Assembly (NCBI RefSeq): GCF_003946015.1
Contig: NZ_RHNU01000002.1
Coordinates: forward strand, 1 to 64,000
Reading direction: 5' to 3'
Source: Companilactobacillus insicii
Lineage (GTDB): Bacteria; Bacillota; Bacilli; Lactobacillales; Lactobacillaceae
Length of the DNA: 64,000 nucleotides
The notes beneath the pieces were generated by a model. The model was not told where the DNA came from, did not search any database, and worked only from the letters and a program-made list of their open reading frames with translations. Positions 1 to 8,331 of this stretch are shown here, one piece after another. A program made the translations under genes and the position numbers. Numbering within the stretch: the stretch's first letter is position 1; each line of letters starts with the position of its first letter.

Positions 1-4
1 GTGC

Positions 5-34
5 ATAAAAATAGGCATCCTCATTGAGGATGCC
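5..34 (-). terminator. Rho-independent terminator of the LTA synthase-like gene
   Basis: A 9-bp perfect stem (GGCATCCTC/GAGGATGCC, loop ATT) is followed on the minus strand by a T-rich run. It lies about 60 bases past the stop codon of the minus-strand gene ending at 98. Confidence 0.8.
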
Positions 35-97
35 CATAGGCCAAAAATCATTCATCAATACTATTTGACAAAGAGCCTTTTTTATTCGTGCGTTTTA

Positions 98-1981
98 TCA
101 TTTAGTAAATCCAGCTTTGGTGCTGTATCCCTTACCGGCTGTTAAATCATATTGAATAAGCTTGTAATCACTTAGTAGATGTTTTTGCTTACTACTCAAG
201 TTCTTATATTCAACTTGCTTACCGGTCTTCTTATCAACATAAAGACTCTCTGAACTACCAACCGTGCTCTTTGCCATAGCCGGAGTATCCTCTTGTATTT
301 TCGTCAACATTGCATAGAACGGTGTAACTTTTTGTCCCATTTGTTTGTATGCCAAAGCTATAAACCCATTAGGATCAGTAATCTTTGTATTACTATTCAA
401 CTTCTTAGTGGCTTTATCATGCTCAACCGCATATTTATTACTGTAAACAAAATATTCCGTTTCGTGTTGTACGACATTATACTTTTGCATACTGTTGCCA
501 TCATAAATACCTGGTAAATGGTCACCATACCAAACAACTGTGATTGGTTTGTTTATCTTATCTAAACTATCCAAGAACGACTTGGTAGATACATCAGTCA
601 AATTTAACCCCTTAGAGAAGTTAGCTACTTGTCCTGCATTCTTACCTGCTCCGCTGCCACTCGCCTTAAACTCATTACCTTTGTACTTATTAGTATAAGG
701 CATATGATTTTGCATTGTGACCAAACTAATAAATTGGCCATCTTTTACATTATTTACTTGCCATAAAGCATCTTTATAAGCAGATTCATCACCAATGTAT
801 TGTCCACCATCTGCCGGTGCAGTATATTGAAGTGCCAAATTTCCAGATGTATCTATATTTCTAAAGGTTTGGAATCCAAACTTCTTATAAACACTAGCAC
901 GACTGTAAAAATTACCAATATACGGATGGATGGCAGCTTTAGTATTGAATTGATTAGTAATATTTTCAGGATTATCCTGTTTCTGAACTAGTTGAACATA
1001 TGGCGATTGTAACGACTTAGAGAACTGATTGAATGCTAATCCAGTGAAAGTCATATACTCCATATTAGCTGTTCCACCACCGTATCCGGAACTTAACATT
1101 AAGCCAGAAGTATTATCTTTCATGGTTTGACGAATATTCGGAATGGCATCTTGATTGATTTTGACATTTGGAACCCGACTTGGATCAGCGAAACTTTCAC
1201 TTAAAACAAAAATAAGAGTTTGTTTATTTATATCACTGTTAGGTCGGTCCTGATTAATATCATCCGCAACATTTTTATACTCTTTAACAATGGAATCAAT
1301 CTTCGCTTCACTGTAACCTTTTGGCTGATCCATCACTTTGACACGAACATTAGTCAAAAAAGTAATCAATGGACCATTACTATTAGTTTCCCAAATCAAA
1401 TTAGCGGTAAAGTCTGAACGACCAGCTTTTGCCAAAAGCTTATTTGTGAGTGAGCCTTCATCATTTGCCGAATAAAAACTTCCTAAACTTAAAATTGCTA
1501 ATAACACAAAAATAACTCTCGTAGGCCATTTCATACGCAATAATGACTTACCAAATCTTCTTTCTAGGAAGATGCAAATTGCAATACCAATGAGTAATGC
1601 TACAACAATTTCAGCTACTAATTTCAAACTAACCATCGTTAATAATTCTTTTATATTACTCAAAAACATCAAATCACTTGGCAGTACTGGCTCTGTTCTA
1701 TAGATAACTTTTAATCTATTTGCAACTGCATATATAAGGAAGAAAACATAAAAGACAGCTGTCGAATAAAAGAATCGATTTATTATCCCATACAAGCCAA
1801 GATAAATTAGCAACATAATTGCTGCTGTAACTAAGTACATACCTGGATATGTCTGTGTAATAGTGGAGAATGCATACTTAACACTGCCGATTTGTGAATA
1901 ACTCAAAACAAATCCCATCAACAATGCTGATAGAATTATAAAAACAAATTGTAATATGTAAATTTTATTAAATCTTTTCAT
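98..1981 (-). CDS. LTA synthase family protein (membrane phosphoglycerol transferase)
   Basis: Polytopic membrane enzyme of the LtaS/MdoB class, expected to move glycerol-phosphate units from phosphatidylglycerol onto lipoteichoic acid outside the membrane. The N-terminal ~175 residues hold five hydrophobic segments; the rest is a sulfatase-fold domain. Visible active-site elements are LSESF (metal-binding Glu), GGGTANMEY (likely Thr nucleophile), MQNHMPY and WYGDHLPGI (metal-binding Asp/His). About 627 residues, normal for the family. I prefer the ATG at 1981, 9 bases after AAGGTG, over the GTG at 1993 that lies inside this SD. Monocistronic, with its own terminator. GGGTAN rather than the GKTSDSEF of true LtaS suggests a paralogue, so the exact polymer is uncertain. 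Confidence 0.85.
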   Translation of the reverse strand: MKRFNKIYILQFVFIILSALLMGFVLSYSQIGSVKYAFSTITQTYPGMYLVTAAIMLLIYLGLYGIINRFFYSTAVFYVFFLIYAVANRLKVIYRTEPVLPSDLMFLSNIKELLTMVSLKLVAEIVVALLIGIAICIFLERRFGKSLLRMKWPTRVIFVLLAILSLGSFYSANDEGSLTNKLLAKAGRSDFTANLIWETNSNGPLITFLTNVRVKVMDQPKGYSEAKIDSIVKEYKNVADDINQDRPNSDINKQTLIFVLSESFADPSRVPNVKINQDAIPNIRQTMKDNTSGLMLSSGYGGGTANMEYMTFTGLAFNQFSKSLQSPYVQLVQKQDNPENITNQFNTKAAIHPYIGNFYSRASVYKKFGFQTFRNIDTSGNLALQYTAPADGGQYIGDESAYKDALWQVNNVKDGQFISLVTMQNHMPYTNKYKGNEFKASGSGAGKNAGQVANFSKGLNLTDVSTKSFLDSLDKINKPITVVWYGDHLPGIYDGNSMQKYNVVQHETEYFVYSNKYAVEHDKATKKLNSNTKITDPNGFIALAYKQMGQKVTPFYAMLTKIQEDTPAMAKSTVGSSESLYVDKKTGKQVEYKNLSSKQKHLLSDYKLIQYDLTAGKGYSTKAGFTK

Positions 1982-2064
1982 TGTTAATAACACCTTATTA
2001 TTTCTTAATTAACACTTCTATATACTAACCTAAATTTTTTGAAAATGGGAACCAAAATTGATCA

Positions 2065-2757
2065 TTAATAGTCAGAAAGTAATTCTGATAAGCAAAAATC
2101 AATCAATTTATCGTTACAATCTCTAGCTTTCGGAAAATCTCGTTCGTTCAAATAATACACAACGTAATCGCGAAGATTTTCAATTTTTTTGAGATTATGT
2201 GATTGAATCATCCATTTGCCTAAAGTTAAGTAGATAGACTTAAAGTTTAGGATTAGTAATGGATATACTAAATTACCTGAAGATACAGCCAGTTCATGAT
2301 AAAAATCAAAACTCATTTCTGGTTTTTTGTTAAGATTAACTTCACTTTTGAATTTATCATAAAAAAGATTCAACTTAACAAAAGAAGTATCTGGATCGCA
2401 TTCCATGATCATATCATCTTCAAATAGTTTACGGGTATGAAAAATCGATTTGAGTAACGATGGACGATAATTGCCACCATTAAAATTGATAATTATATTG
2501 AATGTTTCTAAATTACCATTTTCGTTGAACTTGGCGATGTAATTACCTTGTCTCGGAACCACTCGAATGAATCCTAAACGTGCCAATTCTTTAAGCCCAT
2601 TGTTAACGACTGAGCGGCTAACTCCAAAATTCTGCGCCATGACACGTTCACTTGGTAATTTATCTCCAATTTTTAATTCTCCAGTCAAAATTTTCTTTTC
2701 GAAAAAATCAACTAATTGATCTACTTCTGACTTGGATTGGATTGTTTCAAACTTCAC
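2065..2757 (-). CDS. GntR/FadR-type transcriptional regulator
   Basis: 230-residue one-component regulator. Residues ~10-75 form the GntR winged helix (GDKLPSERVMAQNFGVSRS, then GLKELARLGFIRVVPRQG). The remainder is an all-helical FCD-like effector domain with several Asp/His residues that could bind metal and a carboxylate. Start is GTG at 2757 with SD AAAGGAGG. It is divergent from the redox cassette starting at 2924, across a 166-base spacer with inverted repeats, so it most likely controls that cassette and itself. The effector is unknown; FadR-family members often sense organic or fatty acids. Confidence 0.85.
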   Translation of the reverse strand: MKFETIQSKSEVDQLVDFFEKKILTGELKIGDKLPSERVMAQNFGVSRSVVNNGLKELARLGFIRVVPRQGNYIAKFNENGNLETFNIIINFNGGNYRPSLLKSIFHTRKLFEDDMIMECDPDTSFVKLNLFYDKFKSEVNLNKKPEMSFDFYHELAVSSGNLVYPLLILNFKSIYLTLGKWMIQSHNLKKIENLRDYVVYYLNERDFPKARDCNDKLIDFCLSELLSDY

Positions 2758-2771
2758 GATTATCCTCCTTT

Positions 2772-2795
2772 TGGTTCTGGATTAACCAGATACCA
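2772..2795. promoter_or_regulatory. Candidate GntR operator in divergent spacer
   Basis: Nested inverted repeats TGGT...ACCA around CTGG-N5-CCAG, in the spacer between the GntR gene and the flavoprotein gene, just upstream of the regulator's SD. The AGATACC sequence recurs about 20 bases further on. Assignment to this regulator is inferred from position only. Confidence 0.4.
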
Positions 2796-2923
2796 CCAAT
2801 AAGATACCTGCCCAATTCCAGTATATCGCTTGTGAATTTATTTACAAAATAATATTAATGTTCGATACTACAGTTAAGAATTTCATTGATCAATGAAAAC
2901 TTAATTAATAAGGAGGCTTCATC

Positions 2924-4453
2924 GTGAAAACTGACTATGATGTTATTGTTGTCGGAGCAGGAAATGGTGGCTTAATTGCTGCTGCAAGTTCTGCAAAAAT
3001 GGGACATTCTACACTGCTGATAGAAAGACATAATTTACCTGGTGGCGCTGCCACTAGTTTCACAAGAGGTAGATTTGAATTTGAACCATCACTACATGAA
3101 TTGGCAAAATATGGCTCGGCAGACAATCCAGGTAATATTCGAAAAATATTTGATTGGTTAGGTATCGATATTGATTTCAAAGAAGTTCCCGACGCCTATC
3201 GCGTGATCAACACCGGCAAAGATGGATTCGATGTCTCAATGCCAACTGGTGTGCCAGAATTCATCAAAGCTATGGCACAGGCAGTACCAGGAAGTGGAGA
3301 AAGCATTGGTAAGTTCTTCAAAATAGCCGTCGAAACTGCTCAAGCCTTTTCTGAGATGACAACTAATCCTGAACAAATTGACATGAAGAAAATTGCAAAG
3401 AAGTATCCATCATTCATGAAATATGGAACTGTACCTTACCAAAAAGTACTCGATGAACTGCAGATACCAAAAAAAGCACAAGAGATTCTCATGGCATACT
3501 GGTGCTACATTGGTATTCCTGGTGATGAATTCGAATTCGGTTACATGGCAGAGATGGTCGTCTCCTATGTCGCCTTATCTGCTTATATTCCTGTAAATAG
3601 GTCACATGAAATTTCGACAGCTCTGATCAACTCTCTCCAAAAAAATGGTGGAAAGGTTTGGTTCAATACTGAAATAAATAAGCTTATTGTGGAAGATGGA
3701 GCGGTAGTTGGTGTTCGTACCGCCGACAAAGATATCTACGCCAAGCAAGTCATTATGAATGTTATTCCTGATATTGTTTACAGCAAAATGCTGGATTCTA
3801 AAGACATACCAGTTCAAGAAATCAAAAAGTCTAATGCTAGAAAAATCGGTACTAGTGGTCTATTAGTTTACTTGGGACTAAACAAATCAGCTGAAGAACT
3901 TGGAATCAAAGACTACAGTACTTTTATTGATGATAATTGGGATTCGCACTATCAGTTCGATCATATGAAAAATATCAAGGACAACGGATTCTTTATTATG
4001 AATTGTCTCAACGTGGCTAATCCTGGATGTTCACCAGTCGGCACATCAATTCTCTATGCAACGCAACTATTCTTTGGTGACTCATGGGACAACATTTCAC
4101 CATCTGAGTATCCAAAACTAAAGGATAAGATTGCTGAAGAGTTGATTACACGTTACGAAAATGCCACAGGAATAAATATTCGTGACAATATCGAAGAAAT
4201 TGAGATAGCTACCCCAGAAACATTTGCTCGCTATTTGCGCGGACCCGAAGGAGAAATATACGGATACTTTGGTCAACCTTGGGATCAAATGATTGCCCGT
4301 ACAATGAGTTTTGTCAAAGAAGATGAGCCGATCAAAAATCTACACTTCTGTGGCGGACATGGGTACTTACTCGATGGATATAGTTCAGCATATCAATCCG
4401 GACTTTCAGCAGCCAAATTAGCTAACAAAAAACTATCAAAGGAGACAGTCTAA
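2924..4453 (+). CDS. CrtI/phytoene-desaturase-like FAD oxidoreductase
   Basis: 509-residue flavoprotein of the phytoene desaturase/retinol saturase/amine oxidase superfamily. The N-terminus has the dinucleotide motif VIVVGAGNGG (residues 7-16) and an FAD ribose-binding Glu in LLIERHNLPGG. The C-terminus has the second FAD signature HFCGGHGYLLDGYSSA. Start is GTG at 2924 with SD AAGGAGG. It overlaps the next gene by one base (TAATG), so the two are translationally coupled. No carotenoid synthase is nearby, so a carotenoid role is unlikely. A reductive or desaturating step on an unsaturated lipid or acid fed by the downstream reductase is possible. Substrate unknown. Confidence 0.8.
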   Translation: MKTDYDVIVVGAGNGGLIAAASSAKMGHSTLLIERHNLPGGAATSFTRGRFEFEPSLHELAKYGSADNPGNIRKIFDWLGIDIDFKEVPDAYRVINTGKDGFDVSMPTGVPEFIKAMAQAVPGSGESIGKFFKIAVETAQAFSEMTTNPEQIDMKKIAKKYPSFMKYGTVPYQKVLDELQIPKKAQEILMAYWCYIGIPGDEFEFGYMAEMVVSYVALSAYIPVNRSHEISTALINSLQKNGGKVWFNTEINKLIVEDGAVVGVRTADKDIYAKQVIMNVIPDIVYSKMLDSKDIPVQEIKKSNARKIGTSGLLVYLGLNKSAEELGIKDYSTFIDDNWDSHYQFDHMKNIKDNGFFIMNCLNVANPGCSPVGTSILYATQLFFGDSWDNISPSEYPKLKDKIAEELITRYENATGINIRDNIEEIEIATPETFARYLRGPEGEIYGYFGQPWDQMIARTMSFVKEDEPIKNLHFCGGHGYLLDGYSSAYQSGLSAAKLANKKLSKETV

Positions 4454-5652
4454 TGGATAATTTTGAAAAGCAAATTGCTCCGTTCAATAAATTGCTCGAT
4501 GAGCGTAAAGAAAAAATTAATTCTGGATCCACCAAACCACTTGCTAAAACCTTTCCCGTCAATCAATTAGCTGAAAGGCTTCATCCTGAAAAGCAATTCT
4601 TACAGATTTATAAAATAATCGAACATGGTAATGAATCTAAAAGTTTTTATTTCAAACCAAATAAAAATCTTGGAACTGAACACTTGGCTTACTTTCGTGC
4701 TGGTCAGTATCTATCATTACGCATGCACATTAACAATAGCTATGTAACTCGCCCATATGCGATCTGTTCTTCTCCTTCTGACGCAATGAATGATATATAT
4801 GTACTTACTATCAAACTTGTTAAAAACGGATTCGCTACGCCTTACATTTGGAACAATTGGGAAGTTGGTACAAATGTCGAAGCTTCAGCTCCAGCAGGAA
4901 ATTTGTATTATCAACCCCTACGTGATAGCAAGTATATCATTGCTATTGCTGGCGGTAGTGGCATAACACCGTTTTATTCGATGGCAAAGTCAATTCTTGA
5001 AGGTACTGAAGATACTAATTTAACAATTATTTACGGAAGCAGAACTCACGACAATATTCTATTAGGTGACGAGCTTGAAGATATTACCAAAAAAACAAAT
5101 AAAGTAAAGCTTGTTAATGTTTTGAGTGACGAAAATATAACTGGTTATGAACATGGCTTTATTAGTGCTGAAATCATCAAAAAATATCAACCAGCTGATG
5201 ATTATTCAATTTTTATTTGTGGTCCAGATGTAATGTACAAATTCGCCAACAAAGAGATTGCAACGCTGAACCTACCTGCTGGTAAGATTCGTCACGAACT
5301 GAGTGGGAACTTTGGTACGCCATATAACGAATTGGATTATCCTGAATATGCAAGAGATAAAACTTTTAACCTCACCGTCCAAGTTAGAGATGACAAGCGT
5401 ATAATTAAAGCTAAAAGTAACGAATCATTATTGATTGCTCTGGAACGAGCGGGAATTGAAGCTCCGTCAATGTGTCGTAGCGGTGAATGTGGATTTTGTC
5501 GTTCACAATTAATTAGTGGCAAAGCATTCACACCTGATTCTATTGACGGACGCAGAATTGCTGACAAGGAGTTTGGTTATATACATACTTGTGCCGCCTA
5601 TCCTTTAAGTGATTTGACTATCAATGTTCCAATTCATGATTTAGCCAATTAA
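4453..5652 (+). CDS. PaaE-like NAD(P)H reductase with C-terminal 2Fe-2S ferredoxin domain
   Basis: 399-residue electron-transfer protein with domain order FAD-NAD(P)-ferredoxin. RPYAICSS (from R100) is the FAD-binding RxYS-type motif, AGGSGITP (166-173) binds the nucleotide, and ICGPD (255-259) is the usual FNR C-terminal element. Cys341, Cys346, Cys349 and Cys380 give C-x4-C-x2-C-x30-C, the plant-type 2Fe-2S pattern. The order matches PaaE and phenol-hydroxylase-type reductases, not BenC-type ones. About 45 extra N-terminal residues precede the FAD domain. It follows the flavoprotein by overlap and precedes a PaaD/MIP18-like gene, so it probably passes electrons from NAD(P)H to its neighbour. 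No oxygenase subunits are in the window. Confidence 0.85.
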   Translation: MDNFEKQIAPFNKLLDERKEKINSGSTKPLAKTFPVNQLAERLHPEKQFLQIYKIIEHGNESKSFYFKPNKNLGTEHLAYFRAGQYLSLRMHINNSYVTRPYAICSSPSDAMNDIYVLTIKLVKNGFATPYIWNNWEVGTNVEASAPAGNLYYQPLRDSKYIIAIAGGSGITPFYSMAKSILEGTEDTNLTIIYGSRTHDNILLGDELEDITKKTNKVKLVNVLSDENITGYEHGFISAEIIKKYQPADDYSIFICGPDVMYKFANKEIATLNLPAGKIRHELSGNFGTPYNELDYPEYARDKTFNLTVQVRDDKRIIKAKSNESLLIALERAGIEAPSMCRSGECGFCRSQLISGKAFTPDSIDGRRIADKEFGYIHTCAAYPLSDLTINVPIHDLAN

Positions 5653-5675
5653 TTTAGTTAGAGAGAAAGTATAAT

Positions 5676-5976
5676 ATGGACGACAAAATCAAAACCATTA
5701 GAAAGCATCTATTTGATGTTATCGATCCAGATATGAAAATAGACATAATCAATCTTGGATTAATATACAATGTTGAATTAAATGATGGTATTTGTAACAT
5801 CGAAATGACCATGCCAACTAGAAGCTGCCAATTTGGTGAATCTATGACGCAAAATGTCATTAATACAGTTGAAAAAAATTGATTTTGTAGATAAATGTAA
5901 TCTAACAATGGTTTGGAGTCCCGTCTGGACTAAAGAACGTATGTCAAAATTAGCTAGAATGACTCTGGGAGTCTAA
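5676..5976 (+). pseudogene. MIP18/PaaD-like (DUF59) Fe-S assembly protein, frameshifted
   Basis: The first frame from ATG 5676 gives 68 residues of a DUF59 protein (DPDMKIDIINLGLIYNVEL, then TMPTRSCQFGESM) and stops at 5880-5882. The missing family C-terminus (DFVDKCNLTMVWSPVWTKE, then RMSKLARMTLGV) follows at once in the +1 frame, ending with TAA 5974-5976. The switch falls in a run of seven A at 5872-5878; six A would restore one frame of about 99 residues. It could be a real mutation, a homopolymer sequencing error, or polymerase/ribosome slippage. MIP18 proteins help mature Fe-S proteins, which fits the upstream 2Fe-2S reductase. Confidence 0.75.
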
Positions 5977-5980
5977 AAAA

Positions 5981-6006
5981 GTCACCTCGTAAGAGGTGGC
6001 TTTTTT
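5981..6006. terminator. Bidirectional terminator between redox cassette and amidohydrolase
   Basis: GTCACCTC-GTAA-GAGGTGGC stem flanked by six A on the left and six T on the right, so it can end transcription from both convergent units. The amidohydrolase stop codon lies at its right edge. Confidence 0.85.
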
Positions 6007-7114
6007 AAACTGAATATACATTTCCATTAATAATACTGTACTTAGGTAAGATAAGTTCATCGGTAGTCTTTGTATTTCCATATGAATCTGTCAATTCTTT
6101 ACTACCTTTTTTAATATCAAATATTGTAACATCAGCATCATATCCAACTTCTAATTTTCCTTTACTACTTAAGCCAAAATTCTTAGCCGGACGTACTGTT
6201 ATCATAGGAATGATCTCAGAAATTCTGTATCCAATAACTAATAATTTTTCAATACATGTAGACATATCATAAACTGGTCCATTTTCACGATTTGAACGAT
6301 GAATATCGGTACTCAAAGTTTCTGGCGATAACTTGTAATCCTTCGCTACTTCAGCTGTATGGAAATCAAAGCTGTCGGTACCATGACCCAGATCAAATAC
6401 AATTCCATGCTCATATCCATCTTGAACGAAATCCTTTATGTCACCATTCTCATCAAGGATACCGTTACTCTTACCATTGAAGCAATGTGTTAGTATATCC
6501 CCACGATCCAACACCGCAATTACTTCCGATAAGTCTGGTGGATTGGAGCCAATATGCACCATCAACGGAAGACGCTGATGTAATTTCATTTGAATGTATT
6601 TAGCTTCCACTAACGGATTAACTCCATTGTTAACCACTACCGACTTACTTACTCTGGCTTTTATTCCCACAATGAACTCCGGATATTTATCAACTGCTGC
6701 TTGCAGATCCGAAAGGCTGATTTGATTCATGTCCTCTAACTCATTTTGAGAATTCATTCCTGATTTAGAAATATTGATCATCGCATACACATTGGTTATT
6801 TTATCTCGAGTTACCTCGTAAAAATCATCAATATCATTGGCACCAGTAGACCCTGCATCAATCACCGTTGTAACGCCGGTTTTGTATCCATCTTCATCAG
6901 GATCGTCGGAAAATCGCTCTAATTTTTCATAACAATGTGTATGATCGTCAATCCAACCAGCGGTTACGAATGACTTCTTTTCTAAGTCGATCGTCTTATC
7001 AGCGACTACATCGACTAGTTCAGCTCCTACCTGCTTAATCTTTCCATTCTCTATCAATAGTTCAACTGGCTCAGAGTGTTCATTCAAGCCATTCTTTATA
7101 TACAAATCAGCCAT
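6005..7114 (-). CDS. Amidohydrolase/deacetylase family metallohydrolase
   Basis: 369-residue cytoplasmic TIM-barrel hydrolase of the dihydroorotase-like amidohydrolase group. Metal ligands visible are DDHTHC (H58, H60), a probable carboxylated Lys in GIKARVSKS, HIGSNP, THCFNG and TDIHRS. The C-terminus has the composite beta domain (KLEVGYDADVTIFDIKKG). It directly abuts the MupG-family gene upstream (start codon next to the upstream TGA), so the two form one operon. Relatives are annotated loosely as dihydroorotase, deacetylase or aminoacylase. Here a role in breaking an N-acyl or lactam bond of an amino-sugar-derived compound is inferred from the neighbour. Confidence 0.8.
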   Translation of the reverse strand: MADLYIKNGLNEHSEPVELLIENGKIKQVGAELVDVVADKTIDLEKKSFVTAGWIDDHTHCYEKLERFSDDPDEDGYKTGVTTVIDAGSTGANDIDDFYEVTRDKITNVYAMINISKSGMNSQNELEDMNQISLSDLQAAVDKYPEFIVGIKARVSKSVVVNNGVNPLVEAKYIQMKLHQRLPLMVHIGSNPPDLSEVIAVLDRGDILTHCFNGKSNGILDENGDIKDFVQDGYEHGIVFDLGHGTDSFDFHTAEVAKDYKLSPETLSTDIHRSNRENGPVYDMSTCIEKLLVIGYRISEIIPMITVRPAKNFGLSSKGKLEVGYDADVTIFDIKKGSKELTDSYGNTKTTDELILPKYSIINGNVYSV

Positions 7115-8206
7115 TCAAATCGCCTCCAGTTTAAATTTTGACCATGGTGTCACGTAATCCAATAGGAATAATTCCTTCTCAGAAATCTCAGCAACTAAAT
7201 TTTTTCGGGGATCAATATGAGGTTCTAATACTATTTGTAACTCATTCTTATATCTACCAAATTCATCATTTCCAATAACGATAGCCCCACGACGAAATTC
7301 ATGAGTTCCTGAACTCTTAGGATTATCATTTGGACCGTATTTTCTACGCACTTCGGTCGATCTAATAGCCAAGTCCGCAATATCTCCACGTCGAAAATGT
7401 TGATTATCGAATAAGATTTCTTTCTCAACCTCGTTTATGTCCGATGACAATTTGACCCCCAGACTTATCTGATAACGATCTAATCTACCCAGTTCCATCA
7501 GCTCTTCATCCGACGCATGGGCGTTACCAATAATTACACAATCAATTAATCCTGTCGCAAACAAATGCTTGGTTTGAACCAAAATTGGTAAATCACGATG
7601 CATTTCTAACGTTGGCAATCCATCATTAACATTCCAAGGCCCCATATTTCCAGATTGCGAAGTTACAAAAGCAGCTGTTTCGATATTCTCATTTCTAAAA
7701 CGTTTTGAACATGAAATGAAAAAGTCTAACGGTAATCCAGTACCTCTTTGCGGATAAAAATTGTGGCAACCGTAAATAAACGGTCTATTTGCGGAATATG
7801 ACAAAATATTGTTCAAGTATGCAACGTCATTACTCATATTCAATTCTATATTTATAAGCTCAGGATTATATGAAATCATTGCTTCAGTTTGTCCATCAAA
7901 TCCTGTATCTAATCTAATTGAATCAGTTCCCAATTGTGAAAAAAAACTTAGGTCGTGATACGAGATTCCCAGTTGTTCAAACATATCAGGCGCAACATCT
8001 AATGTAACGCTGTAACCTAATAATTTGGCATAAGATATTAAATTGTGATACTTGTGCATAACTTGTTCTTTGCCGGCATCAACTTCCAGCATACTCATGA
8101 AAACTCTAGTGAATCCTTGCAAAGCTGCCTTAGCTAAATATTCCTTATCCTTTTCAATGTCGCTATGATCTGGATATACCGAAACTCCCAAAGTGCGCTT
8201 GGTCAT
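7115..8206 (-). CDS. MupG/DUF871-family TIM-barrel protein (6-phospho-N-acetylmuramidase-like)
   Basis: 363 residues with the DUF871 layout: an N-terminal TIM barrel (LGVSVYPDHSDIEKD, TRVFMSMLEV, TLDVAPDMF, IRLDTGF, YGCHNFYPQRGTGL) and a C-terminal cyclophilin-like domain from about residue 250. MupG enzymes of this family cleave MurNAc-6-phosphate-GlcNAc in peptidoglycan recycling, but many members are uncharacterised. ATG at 8206 has SD GGCGGA. First gene of a two-gene operon with the amidohydrolase, behind a near-consensus promoter overlapped by a cre site, so catabolite control is likely. No PTS or ABC importer accompanies it, so substrate supply is unclear. Confidence 0.85.
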   Translation of the reverse strand: MTKRTLGVSVYPDHSDIEKDKEYLAKAALQGFTRVFMSMLEVDAGKEQVMHKYHNLISYAKLLGYSVTLDVAPDMFEQLGISYHDLSFFSQLGTDSIRLDTGFDGQTEAMISYNPELINIELNMSNDVAYLNNILSYSANRPFIYGCHNFYPQRGTGLPLDFFISCSKRFRNENIETAAFVTSQSGNMGPWNVNDGLPTLEMHRDLPILVQTKHLFATGLIDCVIIGNAHASDEELMELGRLDRYQISLGVKLSSDINEVEKEILFDNQHFRRGDIADLAIRSTEVRRKYGPNDNPKSSGTHEFRRGAIVIGNDEFGRYKNELQIVLEPHIDPRKNLVAEISEKELFLLDYVTPWSKFKLEAI

Positions 8207-8288
8207 ACTCTATTCCGCCTTTCAAATTTTGGATATGAGTAACTAATTCATCAAATTTTCTATTAAATATCTCTCAAATTTCACAAAG

Positions 8289-8317
8289 ATTATAACATTA
8301 TAATAATATAATGTAAA
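8289..8317 (-). promoter_or_regulatory. Promoter of mupG-amidohydrolase operon
   Basis: Minus-strand -35 TTTACA (8312-8317) and a perfect -10 TATAAT (8289-8294), exactly 17 bases apart, about 80 bases upstream of the ATG at 8206. Confidence 0.8.
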
Positions 8318-8325
8318 CGCTTATA
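8311..8325. promoter_or_regulatory. cre site (CcpA) overlapping the -35 box
   Basis: ATGTAAACGCTTATA matches the cre consensus WTGNAANCGNWNNCW at all but one fixed position and covers the -35 hexamer of the mupG operon promoter, a placement expected to cause carbon catabolite repression. Confidence 0.65.
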
Positions 8326-8331
8326 CAAAGC

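Noticed and set aside
293-1417. Several + strand open frames inside the LTA synthase-like gene
   Set aside because: They lie antisense to a well-supported enzyme, have no SD and no recognisable protein features.
2924-4453. Carotenoid (staphyloxanthin/C30) biosynthesis
   Set aside because: The flavoprotein is CrtI-like, but no CrtM/CrtN partner, glycosyltransferase or acyltransferase is in the window.
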